Assembly: GCA_963674895.2 (NCBI GenBank)
Contig: CAXXCY010000003.1
Location: 1,798,001 to 1,862,000 of the forward strand
Direction: 5' to 3'
Length of the DNA: 64,000 nucleotides
Source of the DNA: CAXXOK01 sp963674895
GTDB taxonomy: Bacteria > Bacillota > Clostridia > Christensenellales > Aristaeellaceae
The notes under the pieces were generated by a model, which saw only the letters and a program-made list of their open reading frames with translations, ran no database searches and had not been told where the DNA came from. A program made the position numbers and the translations under genes. Of this stretch, positions 32,675-41,551 are shown piece by piece (position 1 is the stretch's first letter; each line of letters starts with the position of its first letter).

Positions 32675-33513
32675 GAAAACGCCTTCTGGGCCGCGTCCAC
32701 GGTGTTGGTCATCAGCATGGCGATCGTCATGCGGCCTACGCCGCCGGGCACGGGCGAAATGAAGCTCGCCTTGTCCTTGACGTGCTCGAAGTCCACGTCG
32801 CCGACGAATTTGCCGTCCACGCGGTTCATGCCCACGTCGATCACCACCGCGCCCTCCTTGACCATATCGGCGGTGATGAACTTCGGCTTTCCGATCGCGG
32901 CCACGAGGATGTCCGCGCGGCGGGTATGCGCCGCCAGATCACGGGTTTTAGAGTGGCAGATGGTCACCGTGGCGTTTGCGTGCATCAGGAGGATTGCCAT
33001 GGGTTTGCCCACGATATTGGAGCGCCCGACGACCACCGCGTCCTTGCCGGAAATCTCGATGCCCGCGGACTTGAGCATAACCATCACGCCCCGGGGCGTG
33101 CAGGCAACGGGGCCGGGATCGCCGCGCAGAAGCTTGCCGGTGCTCACATTGTGGAAGCCGTCGGCATCCTTTCCCGGCGAGATCAGCTCCAGCGCACGCG
33201 CTGAATCCAGGTGTTTGGGCAGCGGCATCTGCACGAGGAGGCCGTGGATGGCCGGGTCCGCGTTGGCTTTGGCGATCTCCGTTTCCAGCTCCTCCTGCGT
33301 GGCATTCTCCGGCAGGCGCACGGTTTTGGAATAGAGGCCCAGCCGCGCGCAGGCTTTTTCCTTATTGCCGACATACAGCTGGCTGGCGGGGTCCTCCCCG
33401 ATCAGAATCACTTCCAATCCGGGAATCTGTCCCTTCTCGCGCATCACATCCACACGCGCCTTCAGCTCCGTTTCCACCTGCTGGGACAGCGCCTTGCCGT
33501 CTAAAATCTCCAT
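32671..33513 (-). CDS. folD: bifunctional methylenetetrahydrofolate dehydrogenase/cyclohydrolase
   Basis: 280 residues, normal length. Interconverts methylene-, methenyl- and 10-formyl-tetrahydrofolate. The catalytic-lysine region SQLYVGNKEKAC, VQMPLPKHLD, DVDGFHNVSTGKL-like segment, PRGVMVML and the NADP loop VVGRSNIVGKPMA are visible, ending in PVPGGVGRMTIAML. ATG 33513 with GGAGGG is used; the upstream extension is antisense-free but inside the tsaD paralogue. Overlaps that gene by 13 bases. Confidence 0.96.
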   Translation of the reverse strand: MEILDGKALSQQVETELKARVDVMREKGQIPGLEVILIGEDPASQLYVGNKEKACARLGLYSKTVRLPENATQEELETEIAKANADPAIHGLLVQMPLPKHLDSARALELISPGKDADGFHNVSTGKLLRGDPGPVACTPRGVMVMLKSAGIEISGKDAVVVGRSNIVGKPMAILLMHANATVTICHSKTRDLAAHTRRADILVAAIGKPKFITADMVKEGAVVIDVGMNRVDGKFVGDVDFEHVKDKASFISPVPGGVGRMTIAMLMTNTVDAAQKAFS

Positions 33514-34469
33514 GGCAATCCCTCCGTTTCCCATACTTTCCGCATTCCGTACAAGGCCACGCCCGCCGCGTTGTCCGAAGCGTATTCCCGTTTCCCGAAT
33601 ACGGTCTCCGCCATGCAGCCTAGCTTTTTCAGCCGCAGGGGTATCTGCTCCCGCAAAATCCCGGACGACGCCACGCCGCCCACGATCAGCGCCTGCAGCG
33701 CGTCCGTTTTCCCGCACGCGGCGGCGATCATGCGCGCTACGGTGCGCGCGAGACAATCAAACGCCTCGGCGGCAACCGCTTCCCGCGGCCTCTCCCCGCC
33801 CTCCAGCCACCGCCTGCATTGCGTTTCCGCGCCCGAGAGGTGGCAGTCGAGGTCCCCGTTCGCCATGCTCACGGGGAGCATAGCCCTGGCCTTGCCCCGC
33901 ATCGCGAGCTTCTCCAGCGCCGCGCCGGCGGGAAAGCCGAAGCCCATCGCCACGCCCAGGCGGTCCAGAAGCTGCCCCGCGTGGATATCCAGCGACCGCC
34001 CCAGAAGCGACACGGTATCCCCCTCGCACAAAAGGCATTCCGTGGTGCCGCCGCTTAAATGCACGGCGACAAACGGCTCCCGGACCGGCGGGCTGCCGAT
34101 CCGCCCGGCGAGGATGTGCCCCGCCTGGTGCGACGTCCCGAAAAACGGCACGCCCAGCAGGCTGGCAGCCGCCCTGCCGAAGTTCCCGCCGACCGTGAAC
34201 ACGGGCATGTAGCTGTTTTCCGCGTCCCGCGGCGTGACCGACGCGGCCACGGCGCAGATTTCAGCGTCCCCGATCTCCGCTTTGAGCCGTTTGATCAGCT
34301 CCGGCAGCTGCCGCAAGTGTGCAAAAACGGCCTCGCTTTGGCGCAGGCCGCAAGTTCCCTCTGGCACCGGCAGAAGCTTTCGCTGAAAGCCCCGAACCTC
34401 GCCGTTTTCACAAACGGCGGCCGCGGACGTGGTATAGCAGCTGGTATCAATCCCGATCGCCGCCCGCAT
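33501..34469 (-). CDS. TsaD/Gcp-like paralogue (peptidase M22 family)
   Basis: 322 residues of the ASKHA fold. It has the N-terminal IGIDTSCYTTSAA, the metal pair in GTSHQAGHILAG (HxxxH), SGGTTE, and DNAAGVALYGM near the C-terminus. True TsaD makes t6A37 in tRNA. This copy is divergent (IDTSCYTTS instead of ETSCDETS, SGGTTE instead of SGGHT) and sits between nusB and folD, a known clostridial arrangement of 'O-sialoglycoprotein endopeptidase' paralogues of unknown role. ATG 34469 is chosen for ribosome-site spacing; ATG 34478 is possible. The gene overlaps nusB. Confidence 0.85.
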   Translation of the reverse strand: MRAAIGIDTSCYTTSAAAVCENGEVRGFQRKLLPVPEGTCGLRQSEAVFAHLRQLPELIKRLKAEIGDAEICAVAASVTPRDAENSYMPVFTVGGNFGRAAASLLGVPFFGTSHQAGHILAGRIGSPPVREPFVAVHLSGGTTECLLCEGDTVSLLGRSLDIHAGQLLDRLGVAMGFGFPAGAALEKLAMRGKARAMLPVSMANGDLDCHLSGAETQCRRWLEGGERPREAVAAEAFDCLARTVARMIAAACGKTDALQALIVGGVASSGILREQIPLRLKKLGCMAETVFGKREYASDNAAGVALYGMRKVWETEGLPWRF

Positions 34470-34896
34470 GCCGCTCATCCTTCCGCTTGCCGCGCTCCAG
34501 CGCGCCCAGCACGCCGTTGATGTAGCGGCCGCTCTTCGGATCGGAATACCTGCCCGCCATGTCCATCGCCTCGCTGATGGATACGTTGTCGGGTACGTCG
34601 CCGCGGAAATACAGCTCGTACGCCGCCAAACGGAGGATGCTCAGGTCCACCCGCGGCACGCGCTCAAGCGTCCATTCGCCGCTGGAATGCCCGGCAATCA
34701 TCCGGTCCAGCTCCGCCTCATGCTCCCGTACGCCCGCTACGACGTCCTCGATGAATTGCTTGTCTTCCGCGGTCGGCTTGCCGCCGTCCCGCAAGTGCTC
34801 GTAAATCAAAGCGATGGTTTCTTCGTCCGCTTCCCCGCCGCACGACCGCTGATACAAAAGCTGCATCGCCGCCTGCCTGGCTATCGATCGCGCCAT
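34447..34896 (-). CDS. nusB: transcription antitermination protein NusB
   Basis: 149 residues, all-helical RNA-binding factor of the rRNA antitermination complex. ARQAAMQLLYQ at the N-terminus and DLSILRLAAYELYF, SISEAMDMAGRYSDPKSGRYINGVLG at the C-terminus are family hallmarks. The last roughly 15 residues are a charged tail. Placed behind the asp23/amaP set, as is common in Bacillota. Confidence 0.95.
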   Translation of the reverse strand: MARSIARQAAMQLLYQRSCGGEADEETIALIYEHLRDGGKPTAEDKQFIEDVVAGVREHEAELDRMIAGHSSGEWTLERVPRVDLSILRLAAYELYFRGDVPDNVSISEAMDMAGRYSDPKSGRYINGVLGALERGKRKDERHAGGDRD

Positions 34897-34917
34897 GCGT
34901 TACACTCCGTTCCCGAA

Positions 34918-35154
34918 CTATTCGCCTTTGGGCGGGAAAATTTTATTGATGAAGCTCTTGATGCCGACGATCTTCTGATTGTTGGAACCGAACAGATACC
35001 CTACCGCGAAGAAAATCGAGACGAGCAGCGTTTTCCAAAAGCCCAGAAAAATGAGCATGAACGCAAGCGCCGCGCCGCACAGCCCGATCAGCCAGCCGCA
35101 CTGTTTGGTCCCAATGATAAGCCACTTGGACTTTTCTTCCGTATTGCCGCTCAT
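34918..35154 (-). CDS. DUF2273 small membrane protein
   Basis: 78 residues with two hydrophobic helices (about 20-38 and 40-56) and a basic C-terminus; fits the DUF2273 family that accompanies Asp23 and AmaP. Function unknown, probably part of the membrane-anchored Asp23 complex. ATGA overlap with amaP stop. Confidence 0.88.
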   Translation of the reverse strand: MSGNTEEKSKWLIIGTKQCGWLIGLCGAALAFMLIFLGFWKTLLVSIFFAVGYLFGSNNQKIVGIKSFINKIFPPKGE

Positions 35155-36035
35155 TGTACGTCCTCCTTGTCATGCGGGTCGCCCTTCGCCGCGGCCTTTT
35201 TCCTGGCCGCCTTGGGCTTGGGCGCTTCATCCTGCGCCGTTTGTCCCGCGGCCTCCGCCTGCTCGTCCGCCTGCTCCTCCGCTTTGGTTTCAGCCGGCAG
35301 CGATTCCGCGGGCTCTTCCTCATGCTTGCGGAAAATACGCTGGTGCAGGGGCTCCTTCTTCTCTTCCTCCTCAGCCTGCGGCGCGGCGTCTGACTGGATG
35401 GCTTTCTGCACCGCATCGTTGAGCCGGTCCACCATGCGGCCCGCCTTTTCCACGGCGTCCACGTCGGCGGCGATATCGCTCTTCTTTTCGCCCTTGTGCT
35501 TGGTCCCCATGGATTCGGAGGTATCCACAAACACGCGGACCTCCTTCACGTCCACACCCGAGCAGGAGGTGATGTACTGCTTGGTTTGCTTTTGCAGGGC
35601 GCTGACGATCATCGGGATATTCACCCCGTTTTCAAGCAGGATGCGGATGGAGACGACGACCCCTTCCCGCGTGTGTGAGATCTTGGTCTGGGTGACTTTG
35701 AGCTCGTCGTTCATATCCACACATTTTTTCACCATGTTCTCCATGGCGTTCATCGAGATATTCAGGTCGCCGTATTCCGTCCGCTGCAGGATAAAGCCCT
35801 TTTCCTTTCCCGAGCGGAAAATCGCGGACACGCCCCGTACGCCCAGCAGCAGCAGCGCCAGGCCGATCAGCACCAGCAGCACATGCCCCCAGAAGGTGTA
35901 CGGGCCCTGGAAAAACGAGAGGTCCAGCGTGAAGGGAAAAATCCCGACGCCCAGAATAAACAAACCGACTCCCAGAAAGCCCAGAATCAGCCCCGCAAGC
36001 CCCGTGAGCAGGCGGTCAATCAGCGAACGTTTCAT
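35151..36035 (-). CDS. amaP: alkaline shock response membrane anchor AmaP
   Basis: 294 residues. Two N-terminal membrane helices (about 8-33 and 45-66), then an Asp23-like domain (LQRTEYGDLNISMNAMENMV to about 180), then a long charged, low-complexity tail (about 195-294) ending in a Lys/Ala-rich stretch. In staphylococci AmaP tethers Asp23 to the membrane. The extended tail is unusual for the family. GGAGG lies 7 bases before the ATG. Confidence 0.9.
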   Translation of the reverse strand: MKRSLIDRLLTGLAGLILGFLGVGLFILGVGIFPFTLDLSFFQGPYTFWGHVLLVLIGLALLLLGVRGVSAIFRSGKEKGFILQRTEYGDLNISMNAMENMVKKCVDMNDELKVTQTKISHTREGVVVSIRILLENGVNIPMIVSALQKQTKQYITSCSGVDVKEVRVFVDTSESMGTKHKGEKKSDIAADVDAVEKAGRMVDRLNDAVQKAIQSDAAPQAEEEEKKEPLHQRIFRKHEEEPAESLPAETKAEEQADEQAEAAGQTAQDEAPKPKAARKKAAAKGDPHDKEDVQ

Positions 36036-36108
36036 AGTATATCCTCCATCCCATCAAAACGGACCGGGGCAGCAAACCCCAAATAAGCGCAAACCTCCGG
36101 AAGGCGGG

Positions 36109-36684
36109 TTACGCCCCCGTATCCTGCTGCTGGTCCTGTTCGGGCTCGGAGGGCTTTGGGTCCTCCGAAGTTTTGGCGTCCGGTTTCGCCTTTTTCTTTT
36201 TCGGCGCAGCCGCCGGCTTGGCCGCTTCCTGCTTCTCCTCGAGCGCCGGAGTCTGCACGTCGGACAGCATCGCGTTTTCCAGACCGGCTTCCTCTTCCAG
36301 CTTCTCTTTTTCAAAGCTCACGCCGTTGACGTGAACGTCTACCCGCACTACATGGAGCCCCGTCATCGTTTCGATCGCCTTGCGGACCGATTCCTGCACG
36401 TCCTGCGCCGCGATCTGGATGGGTGTGCCGTATTCCACGATCACATACAGGTCCACGGAGGCTTCCTCCGTGCCGATCTCCACCTTCACACCCTTGCGGA
36501 TGTTCCGGGAGCGTACGAACACATCCGAGAATCCACCGCCGGAACACATGCCCGCAATGCCCTCCACCTCGTTGGCGGCGACGCCCGCGATGATGGCGAT
36601 CACTTCGTTGGCATAGGTAATGGTTCCGGTGGAGTCATTTTCTCTGGCTAAGCTTAAAGGCAAATTGTCTTTTCTCAAGGCCAT
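36109..36684 (-). CDS. Asp23/Gls24 family envelope stress protein
   Basis: 191 residues. Asp23 domain (about 15-120) with TITYANEVIAIIAGVAANEVEGIAGM and VEIGTEEASVDLYVIVEYG; then an Ala/Lys/Glu-rich, low-complexity C-terminal tail. First gene of the long minus-strand run, behind a strong promoter. ATG 36684 with AGGAGGTG is used instead of the longer upstream frame. Acts as an abundant cytoplasmic sheath under the membrane in relatives; regulation by envelope stress is inferred. Confidence 0.92.
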   Translation of the reverse strand: MALRKDNLPLSLARENDSTGTITYANEVIAIIAGVAANEVEGIAGMCSGGGFSDVFVRSRNIRKGVKVEIGTEEASVDLYVIVEYGTPIQIAAQDVQESVRKAIETMTGLHVVRVDVHVNGVSFEKEKLEEEAGLENAMLSDVQTPALEEKQEAAKPAAAPKKKKAKPDAKTSEDPKPSEPEQDQQQDTGA

Positions 36685-36720
36685 GCCCACACCTCCTAAG
36701 GTTCTGGAACTCCGTCCGTC

Positions 36721-36749
36721 ATTATAGCAGAATCTGCCGCGTTTAGCAA
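36721..36749 (-). promoter_or_regulatory. strong promoter of the asp23-to-thiI operon
   Basis: On the minus strand TTGCTA (36744-36749), 17-bp spacer, perfect TATAAT (36721-36726) with an extended TGC before it. Confidence 0.7.
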
Positions 36750-36839
36750 TCAAACGCCGCGGGCTTGGGTTTTCTTCGGCGCGGGAAGCGCCTCCGCGAG
36801 CTCCGCCGTCCGCCCGCCCTCCGGATTCCCGCCCGCCGA

Positions 36840-36868
36840 TTGCATTTTCCGGCAGATTTCGCTATGAT
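36840..36868 (+). promoter_or_regulatory. possible promoter of the LRR-like gene
   Basis: TTGCAT (36840-36845), 17-bp spacer, TATGAT (36863-36868). The -35 is weak. Confidence 0.4.
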
Positions 36869-36944
36869 ACTTACCGGAAATACCGCGCGGTTTAGGCTGC
36901 GCGAAACGAAAACAAGGTCCCTTCCGGCACGAAAGGAGCCAGGC

Positions 36945-38438
36945 ATGAAATTGCATCTGCGCGCCGCCGTCTCCATCCTGCTCGCCGCCGTGTTGCTCCT
37001 GTCCGCGGCGCCCGCCTCCGGGGCGGAGGCTATCGGCGAAACGATTGAATCCTACACCCTGGAAGGCGGGGCGGCGGAAAGCCTGGATTTCCTTGCCGGC
37101 TATACAAACCTCCGCTCCCTGACGCTGATCAACTGCCCGGCGATGGATTTGTCTCCGCTCGCCTCGTGCGGGAAGCTTTCCGAGCTTTCGATCCTTTGGC
37201 ACGAGGGGTTTGAAAGCGGCGGCGCATATGATCTCTCGCCGCTCGGAGGGTGCGCCCGCCTGCGTACCCTCACGCTGGAAGGCGCGTGCGCAGGCGACCT
37301 GGCGCCGCTTATTAGCATACAAAACCTTTCCATGCTCTCCGTGAAGTCCCTCGGCGGCGTGGATTATACGCCGATCGCGAAGCTTGGGCTCAAACACCTG
37401 CTGCTGTACGGCGCGCCCGGCGAACAGGTGGCCGCCGTCTTCGCGGCGGCCGGCAAAACGCTTGTCAGCGCCGCGATCGGCGACTGCGCGCTGACCCCGG
37501 AAGCCAACGCCGCGATTTTCGGCGTCTCGCGCCTCACCTCGCTTCGCTTTGAGCGCGCGGAAGGGGTATCCGCCGACGCGCAGCAATGGCGCAAGCTCAA
37601 AAAGCTCACCACCCTGAGCATCAGCGATTGCGCCCTGCCGGATCTGGCGTTTCTTTCCGATTATGTCGCCAGCGTCATCGTCATGCTGGACGGCGTCCGT
37701 ATCGGCGGCGCGGCCTGCAGCGTGCATTTCGACAAGTATTTTCTGGAGACGGACAACGTTCCGTCCGCCGCGATGCTGAGTTTCCTGAACGGGTCGGGCC
37801 GCCGCTGGCTCTATGCCGCCGTCCGTACGGAAACCGAAACCGTGTCCAAAGAGGTGATCGCGGCGCTTGCGGGCCTTGACAGCCTGCTTTCGCTGGACGT
37901 GCAGGCCGTCTCCGCAGACGCATGGGACGCGAGCGTTTGGGCGGGCTGCAAAAGGCTTGAACAGCTGAAGCTCTCCGATTGCGGCGCCGTCCCGCTTGGA
38001 TTTCTGGAACAGATGCGCGTGCTGGAGCGGCTGACCGTCACGGGCACAGAGCTTACAGGGGCCGTGGCGATCGGCGGCTTATACCGGCTCAAACAGCTGT
38101 CGCTGCGCCGCTGTACGGTGGACGATTGGGCGTTTCTTTCAAACCTCCCCGAGCTGGAGCTGCTCTCCGTGGCGGATTGCGGCGGCCCGGACACGGTATC
38201 CTTCACCGCCGATATGCCCAAGCTCGCCACCCTCGTACTGGAGGACGCGCCCCTCGCGGATCTGACGCCCCTGACGGGGCGCCGGCTGTCGCTTTTGTCG
38301 CTGTACGGATGCCCGGTCGCGGACTACGCCCCGCTCAAAGCGCTTCCGGCGCTTTCCCTGCTGGCGTGCAGCGAAAGCGCGGCTCTGCCCGCGCTTACAT
38401 GCCGCGTGACGTATAAACGTTTGATTGCTGCCGAATAA
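36945..38438 (+). CDS. secreted leucine-rich-repeat-like protein
   Basis: 497 residues with a clear signal peptide (KLHLRAAVSILLAAVLLLSAAPASGAEA split at about residue 28). The mature chain is built of irregular LRR-like units of about 21-23 residues (LRSLTLINCPAMDLSPLASC, LRTLTLEGACAGDLAPLISI, LEQLKLSDCGAVPLGFLEQM, LATLVLEDAPLADLTPLTGR), internalin-like in spacing. No LPxTG motif, membrane anchor or S-layer domain is visible, so it is probably released or held by non-covalent binding. GAAAGGAG lies 7 bases before the ATG. Target unknown. Confidence 0.8.
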   Translation: MKLHLRAAVSILLAAVLLLSAAPASGAEAIGETIESYTLEGGAAESLDFLAGYTNLRSLTLINCPAMDLSPLASCGKLSELSILWHEGFESGGAYDLSPLGGCARLRTLTLEGACAGDLAPLISIQNLSMLSVKSLGGVDYTPIAKLGLKHLLLYGAPGEQVAAVFAAAGKTLVSAAIGDCALTPEANAAIFGVSRLTSLRFERAEGVSADAQQWRKLKKLTTLSISDCALPDLAFLSDYVASVIVMLDGVRIGGAACSVHFDKYFLETDNVPSAAMLSFLNGSGRRWLYAAVRTETETVSKEVIAALAGLDSLLSLDVQAVSADAWDASVWAGCKRLEQLKLSDCGAVPLGFLEQMRVLERLTVTGTELTGAVAIGGLYRLKQLSLRRCTVDDWAFLSNLPELELLSVADCGGPDTVSFTADMPKLATLVLEDAPLADLTPLTGRRLSLLSLYGCPVADYAPLKALPALSLLACSESAALPALTCRVTYKRLIAAE

Positions 38439-38458
38439 CGAACTTTCTCAAAGGGCGT

Positions 38459-40591
38459 TTATTTGGGATCGTCCTTTGCCAATGCCTGTTCGGAATACCC
38501 CGCGCCCAGAATCTCCGTCGTTTCGCGCGCGCTCGTCTTCCCGTCGTACAGGCCGATGGAATTCAATTGCTTCCCCATAAACAGCATCACGGCCGTCTGC
38601 CCGCCGTCCATATTGAAGGCGACCTCGCAGCCTTTGCTGAACATCAGCGAGGCAAGGTGAGTCATCGTGATTCCCGCGCTGGCTTTCATCCGGCCTTCCG
38701 CGACGACCACAACATAATGTCCCGGTTCGACCATGCCGATCGCGCAGCGCGGGTTCAGCGATTTCCCCCAGTTTTCGGCGTTGGGGTTCAGCGCGCCGTG
38801 ATTGATCAGGTACGGGCCGAAGGAATAGACGTCCGTCGCGCCCATATCCAGGTATTCCTGCGCGGTCAGATCATAGGAGGCGTACACCTCCATATGCCCG
38901 TCGGGAAACAGCGCGAGCGTATCGAGGTTGGGAAACTTGGTCGTCGCCTCCTCGTACGGATCGTTGACGAGGATGGAGCCGTCGCGGATCACGATGCCCT
39001 GCGTCCAGATGCTGCGCACGCGGTAGGTGTAATAGTCGGCGTTCATGCCGAACACGACGCCGTATTTGCCCGCCGTTTCCGCGGCGTCCGCGTACGTTTT
39101 GCCGATGTGCTCGGTATCGTACTGGATGGAGCGCAGGCGCTCGCCCGCTTCCACGTCCGTCCAGATTTCCGCCTCAAACCAGCGCAGCGGGGCGTCGATA
39201 TCGATCTTTCGCTGGATGATAACCTTGAGTGTGGACGAGACGTATACCCACAGCCCGACCTCGTCGCTTTCGTATACGAACTCCCCGCCATCGTAAAAGC
39301 CTTTATCGTTGAGCTCCGGCAGGACGTCCTGATAGCCCACGACGGGCGACGGCGAGGCGACGATCTCCGGCAATTCCGGCGCGGGAACATAGGATACGGG
39401 TTCCAGCACGTTTTCCAGGAAATCGGTATGCAAAACGTCCGGGCCGACCTGGGAATAGACAAGCCCGAACAGGCTGTTGTCGTACTTGACGCCCGTCGTC
39501 TCCATGCTGAACTTGGTGCTCTCCTGCGTAACGTGAAGGGCGTACGCCTCGGTCGCCAGCTCGATGCCCGTCTTTCCGCCCATGTTTTGAAGGGGCACGG
39601 TCCAGTCAAAGCGGATCTGGCTTTCCGGATAGAGGTGCGCGTAGAGCTTTTGCACCTGCCACGTGCCGTACAGGGCGGCGGACTCGGGATAGCTCTGCGC
39701 GTCCGCGGCCTTTTCATAGGCCTGCGCCGCGAGTTCCGCGGTCAGCCGGTGCGCGCCGTGGCCGTACTCGCCGTCAAAATCGTGGGTGACCAGCACCTTG
39801 GGTTTGGTCCGCCGGATGCTCTCCACGACAAAGGAGAGCGCGCTGCTTTTACCCCATTCCTTCGCCATTTTGGCGGACGTCGTTGTGTATACGTCCCTGA
39901 ACTCGCCGATGATCGGGTAATTGCGCACGCCCATCGACCACAGCCCGTTGAGCAGCTCGCTCAGGCGCGTGGTGTTGGAATAGGTCATGTAGGCGACGAC
40001 CACCTTGCGCTGCTGCTCCACGGCGTAGGTGGGCACGGCGCCGCCCAGAAACATAAGCTCGTCGTCGGGATGCGCGACCAAAAACATCAGGTCCGCGTCC
40101 TCACACGTCGGCTGCCACCGCTGCACCCAGTCCGGCAGCTTGCCCTGCGAGAAAAGAAAAATCTCATTCACGGCAAAGTTCTGGTACTTGCCCGTGTTTT
40201 CGGTAATGATCCGCATGGAGCGCGCGCCGTACAGCGGAACATATACGTGCGCGTACTCGTCCGTCACTTCCGCCATCGTAATCCATTCGCCCGTCTCGTT
40301 GGTCTGCAAAAACCACTTCGCGGGCTGCTTGGCAAAGCAAATATAAACGCCGTAACAATCCACGCCCGCGGGCATGGTGATCTGGATATAGGGTTCGTAC
40401 TCGTTGGAGCACGACCATTTCGTGGTGTATTTCCGGTCCGTCATCAGGCTTGTCTTGTATCGTGTATAGGACGTGGAGAAATTGCAGTCCTGCGTGATGT
40501 CCAGCGCTTCCCCGTCCGCCTCCGCAGAGGCGGACGCCGCCGCCAGCACAAGCAGGGCAAGGCATACCAAACCGCATATCCGTTTCATCAT
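38459..40591 (-). CDS. secreted PIG-L deacetylase / phosphodiester glycosidase (NAGPA) fusion
   Basis: 710 residues with a signal peptide (about 1-25). Order: a discoidin-like region (about 30-150), a PIG-L/LmbE deacetylase domain with the zinc motif AHPDDELMFLGG (about 173-184) and HDFDGEYGHGAH, a linker, and a C-terminal NAGPA domain (about 465-695) with VVFGMNADYYTYR and FNMDGGQTAVM. Family knowledge: PIG-L proteins remove N-acetyl groups from GlcNAc derivatives; NAGPA domains cleave sugar phosphodiesters. Together they suggest remodelling of a secreted glycan or teichoic-acid-like polymer. Co-transcribed with the upstream DUF6273-like gene, ATGATGA overlap. Confidence 0.85.
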   Translation of the reverse strand: MMKRICGLVCLALLVLAAASASAEADGEALDITQDCNFSTSYTRYKTSLMTDRKYTTKWSCSNEYEPYIQITMPAGVDCYGVYICFAKQPAKWFLQTNETGEWITMAEVTDEYAHVYVPLYGARSMRIITENTGKYQNFAVNEIFLFSQGKLPDWVQRWQPTCEDADLMFLVAHPDDELMFLGGAVPTYAVEQQRKVVVAYMTYSNTTRLSELLNGLWSMGVRNYPIIGEFRDVYTTTSAKMAKEWGKSSALSFVVESIRRTKPKVLVTHDFDGEYGHGAHRLTAELAAQAYEKAADAQSYPESAALYGTWQVQKLYAHLYPESQIRFDWTVPLQNMGGKTGIELATEAYALHVTQESTKFSMETTGVKYDNSLFGLVYSQVGPDVLHTDFLENVLEPVSYVPAPELPEIVASPSPVVGYQDVLPELNDKGFYDGGEFVYESDEVGLWVYVSSTLKVIIQRKIDIDAPLRWFEAEIWTDVEAGERLRSIQYDTEHIGKTYADAAETAGKYGVVFGMNADYYTYRVRSIWTQGIVIRDGSILVNDPYEEATTKFPNLDTLALFPDGHMEVYASYDLTAQEYLDMGATDVYSFGPYLINHGALNPNAENWGKSLNPRCAIGMVEPGHYVVVVAEGRMKASAGITMTHLASLMFSKGCEVAFNMDGGQTAVMLFMGKQLNSIGLYDGKTSARETTEILGAGYSEQALAKDDPK

Positions 40592-41343
40592 TCCGTTTCG
40601 AACCCTCCCGGAAGTATTGCGCGAAACGGATCCTCAATCGAGCCGTCACCGCTTTCCATTGCCAGCAAACCGGCGTCCAGCCGGACCGCGGGCCTTAATC
40701 CCTCGTTTTGCACCACGACGCGGATGTAGCCCAAATTCCCGTTTTCCTTGGTACAGACCGCGCCGTAGGCTTCGGTCGTCGACTGCGTGCGGGTCCAGTA
40801 AGGGCTGGATCCGTTGCCGTATTGAAATAGGCCGTTTTGCAGGGCGCAGGGCGTGGGCAGCCCGCGCCGCGCCGCATTCCCGGTAAATCCGTAGGTCTTG
40901 TTGCCTAAATCCTCTTTGGTCAGAAGCGTGACCAACGCCCCGTCTTCCCCCGCTAAAAGCAGCGCCCGTTCCTGCGCGGTGAAGCTTTCCAGAAACGCGC
41001 CGTTGAGATACGCGTACATTTCTGTCATGGTAAAGTCGCCGCCGCTGCGCTCGTATGCGACGTCGTCGTAATGGATGCGGTGGTGCGCAAGCACATATTC
41101 GCTGAGCAGCAGCACCGTTTCCGAATCGGCGGACAGGACGCGCCACAGGATGGGTTCCAGTCCGCCCTCCAGCGTTTGCGGGAAGGTTCCCAGTTCCAGA
41201 TACTGGTAGCCGGCGCCGGGATCGTAGCCGCGCAGAACGGCACCCGCGGCGCACGGAGCCGCCCATGCGAAAACACACAGCAGGACGGCCGCCGCCGCAC
41301 CCATCCGCCGCCAATTCGGTTTTCGAACCCAATCCGATTCCAT
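40588..41343 (-). CDS. secreted DUF6273-like protein
   Basis: 251 residues. An N-terminal membrane or signal segment (about 14-35) is followed by a domain with YQYLELGTFPQTLEGGLEPILWRVLS, ETVLLLSEYVLA, and a C-terminal GNLGYIRVVVQNEGLRPAVRLD, matching the DUF6273 pattern common in clostridial surface proteins. Function unknown. ATG 41343 has GGGAGG. Behind a perfect-consensus promoter and overlapping the PIG-L/NAGPA gene, with which it probably works. Confidence 0.75.
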   Translation of the reverse strand: MESDWVRKPNWRRMGAAAAVLLCVFAWAAPCAAGAVLRGYDPGAGYQYLELGTFPQTLEGGLEPILWRVLSADSETVLLLSEYVLAHHRIHYDDVAYERSGGDFTMTEMYAYLNGAFLESFTAQERALLLAGEDGALVTLLTKEDLGNKTYGFTGNAARRGLPTPCALQNGLFQYGNGSSPYWTRTQSTTEAYGAVCTKENGNLGYIRVVVQNEGLRPAVRLDAGLLAMESGDGSIEDPFRAILPGGFETE

Positions 41344-41383
41344 GGTATCCTCCCGCGGCGATTCGTTCCGGCGATTTGCCCAT

Positions 41384-41412
41384 ATTATAGGGGATCGGCA
41401 AAATACTGTCAA
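41384..41412 (-). promoter_or_regulatory. perfect consensus SigA promoter (DUF6273-PIG-L/NAGPA operon)
   Basis: On the minus strand TTGACA (41407-41412), 17-bp spacer and TATAAT (41384-41389), both hexamers perfect. Confidence 0.88.
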
Positions 41413-41488
41413 TGCGGCCCGCGTTCCAATGCCAAGGTTTTACATGGTTTTCAGGGCACGGTCCGCGCGCAGCGGAACCCGCCGCGCG

Positions 41489-41517
41489 TTGACGGCTCCG
41501 CCGCCGTCGAATATAAT
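41489..41517 (+). promoter_or_regulatory. SigA promoter of the capA-like gene
   Basis: TTGACG (41489-41494), 17-bp spacer, perfect TATAAT (41512-41517); divergent from the promoter at 41384-41412. Confidence 0.8.
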
Positions 41518-41551
41518 CGAGCGGTATATTCCCGGAGAAACGGAGAAGCGC

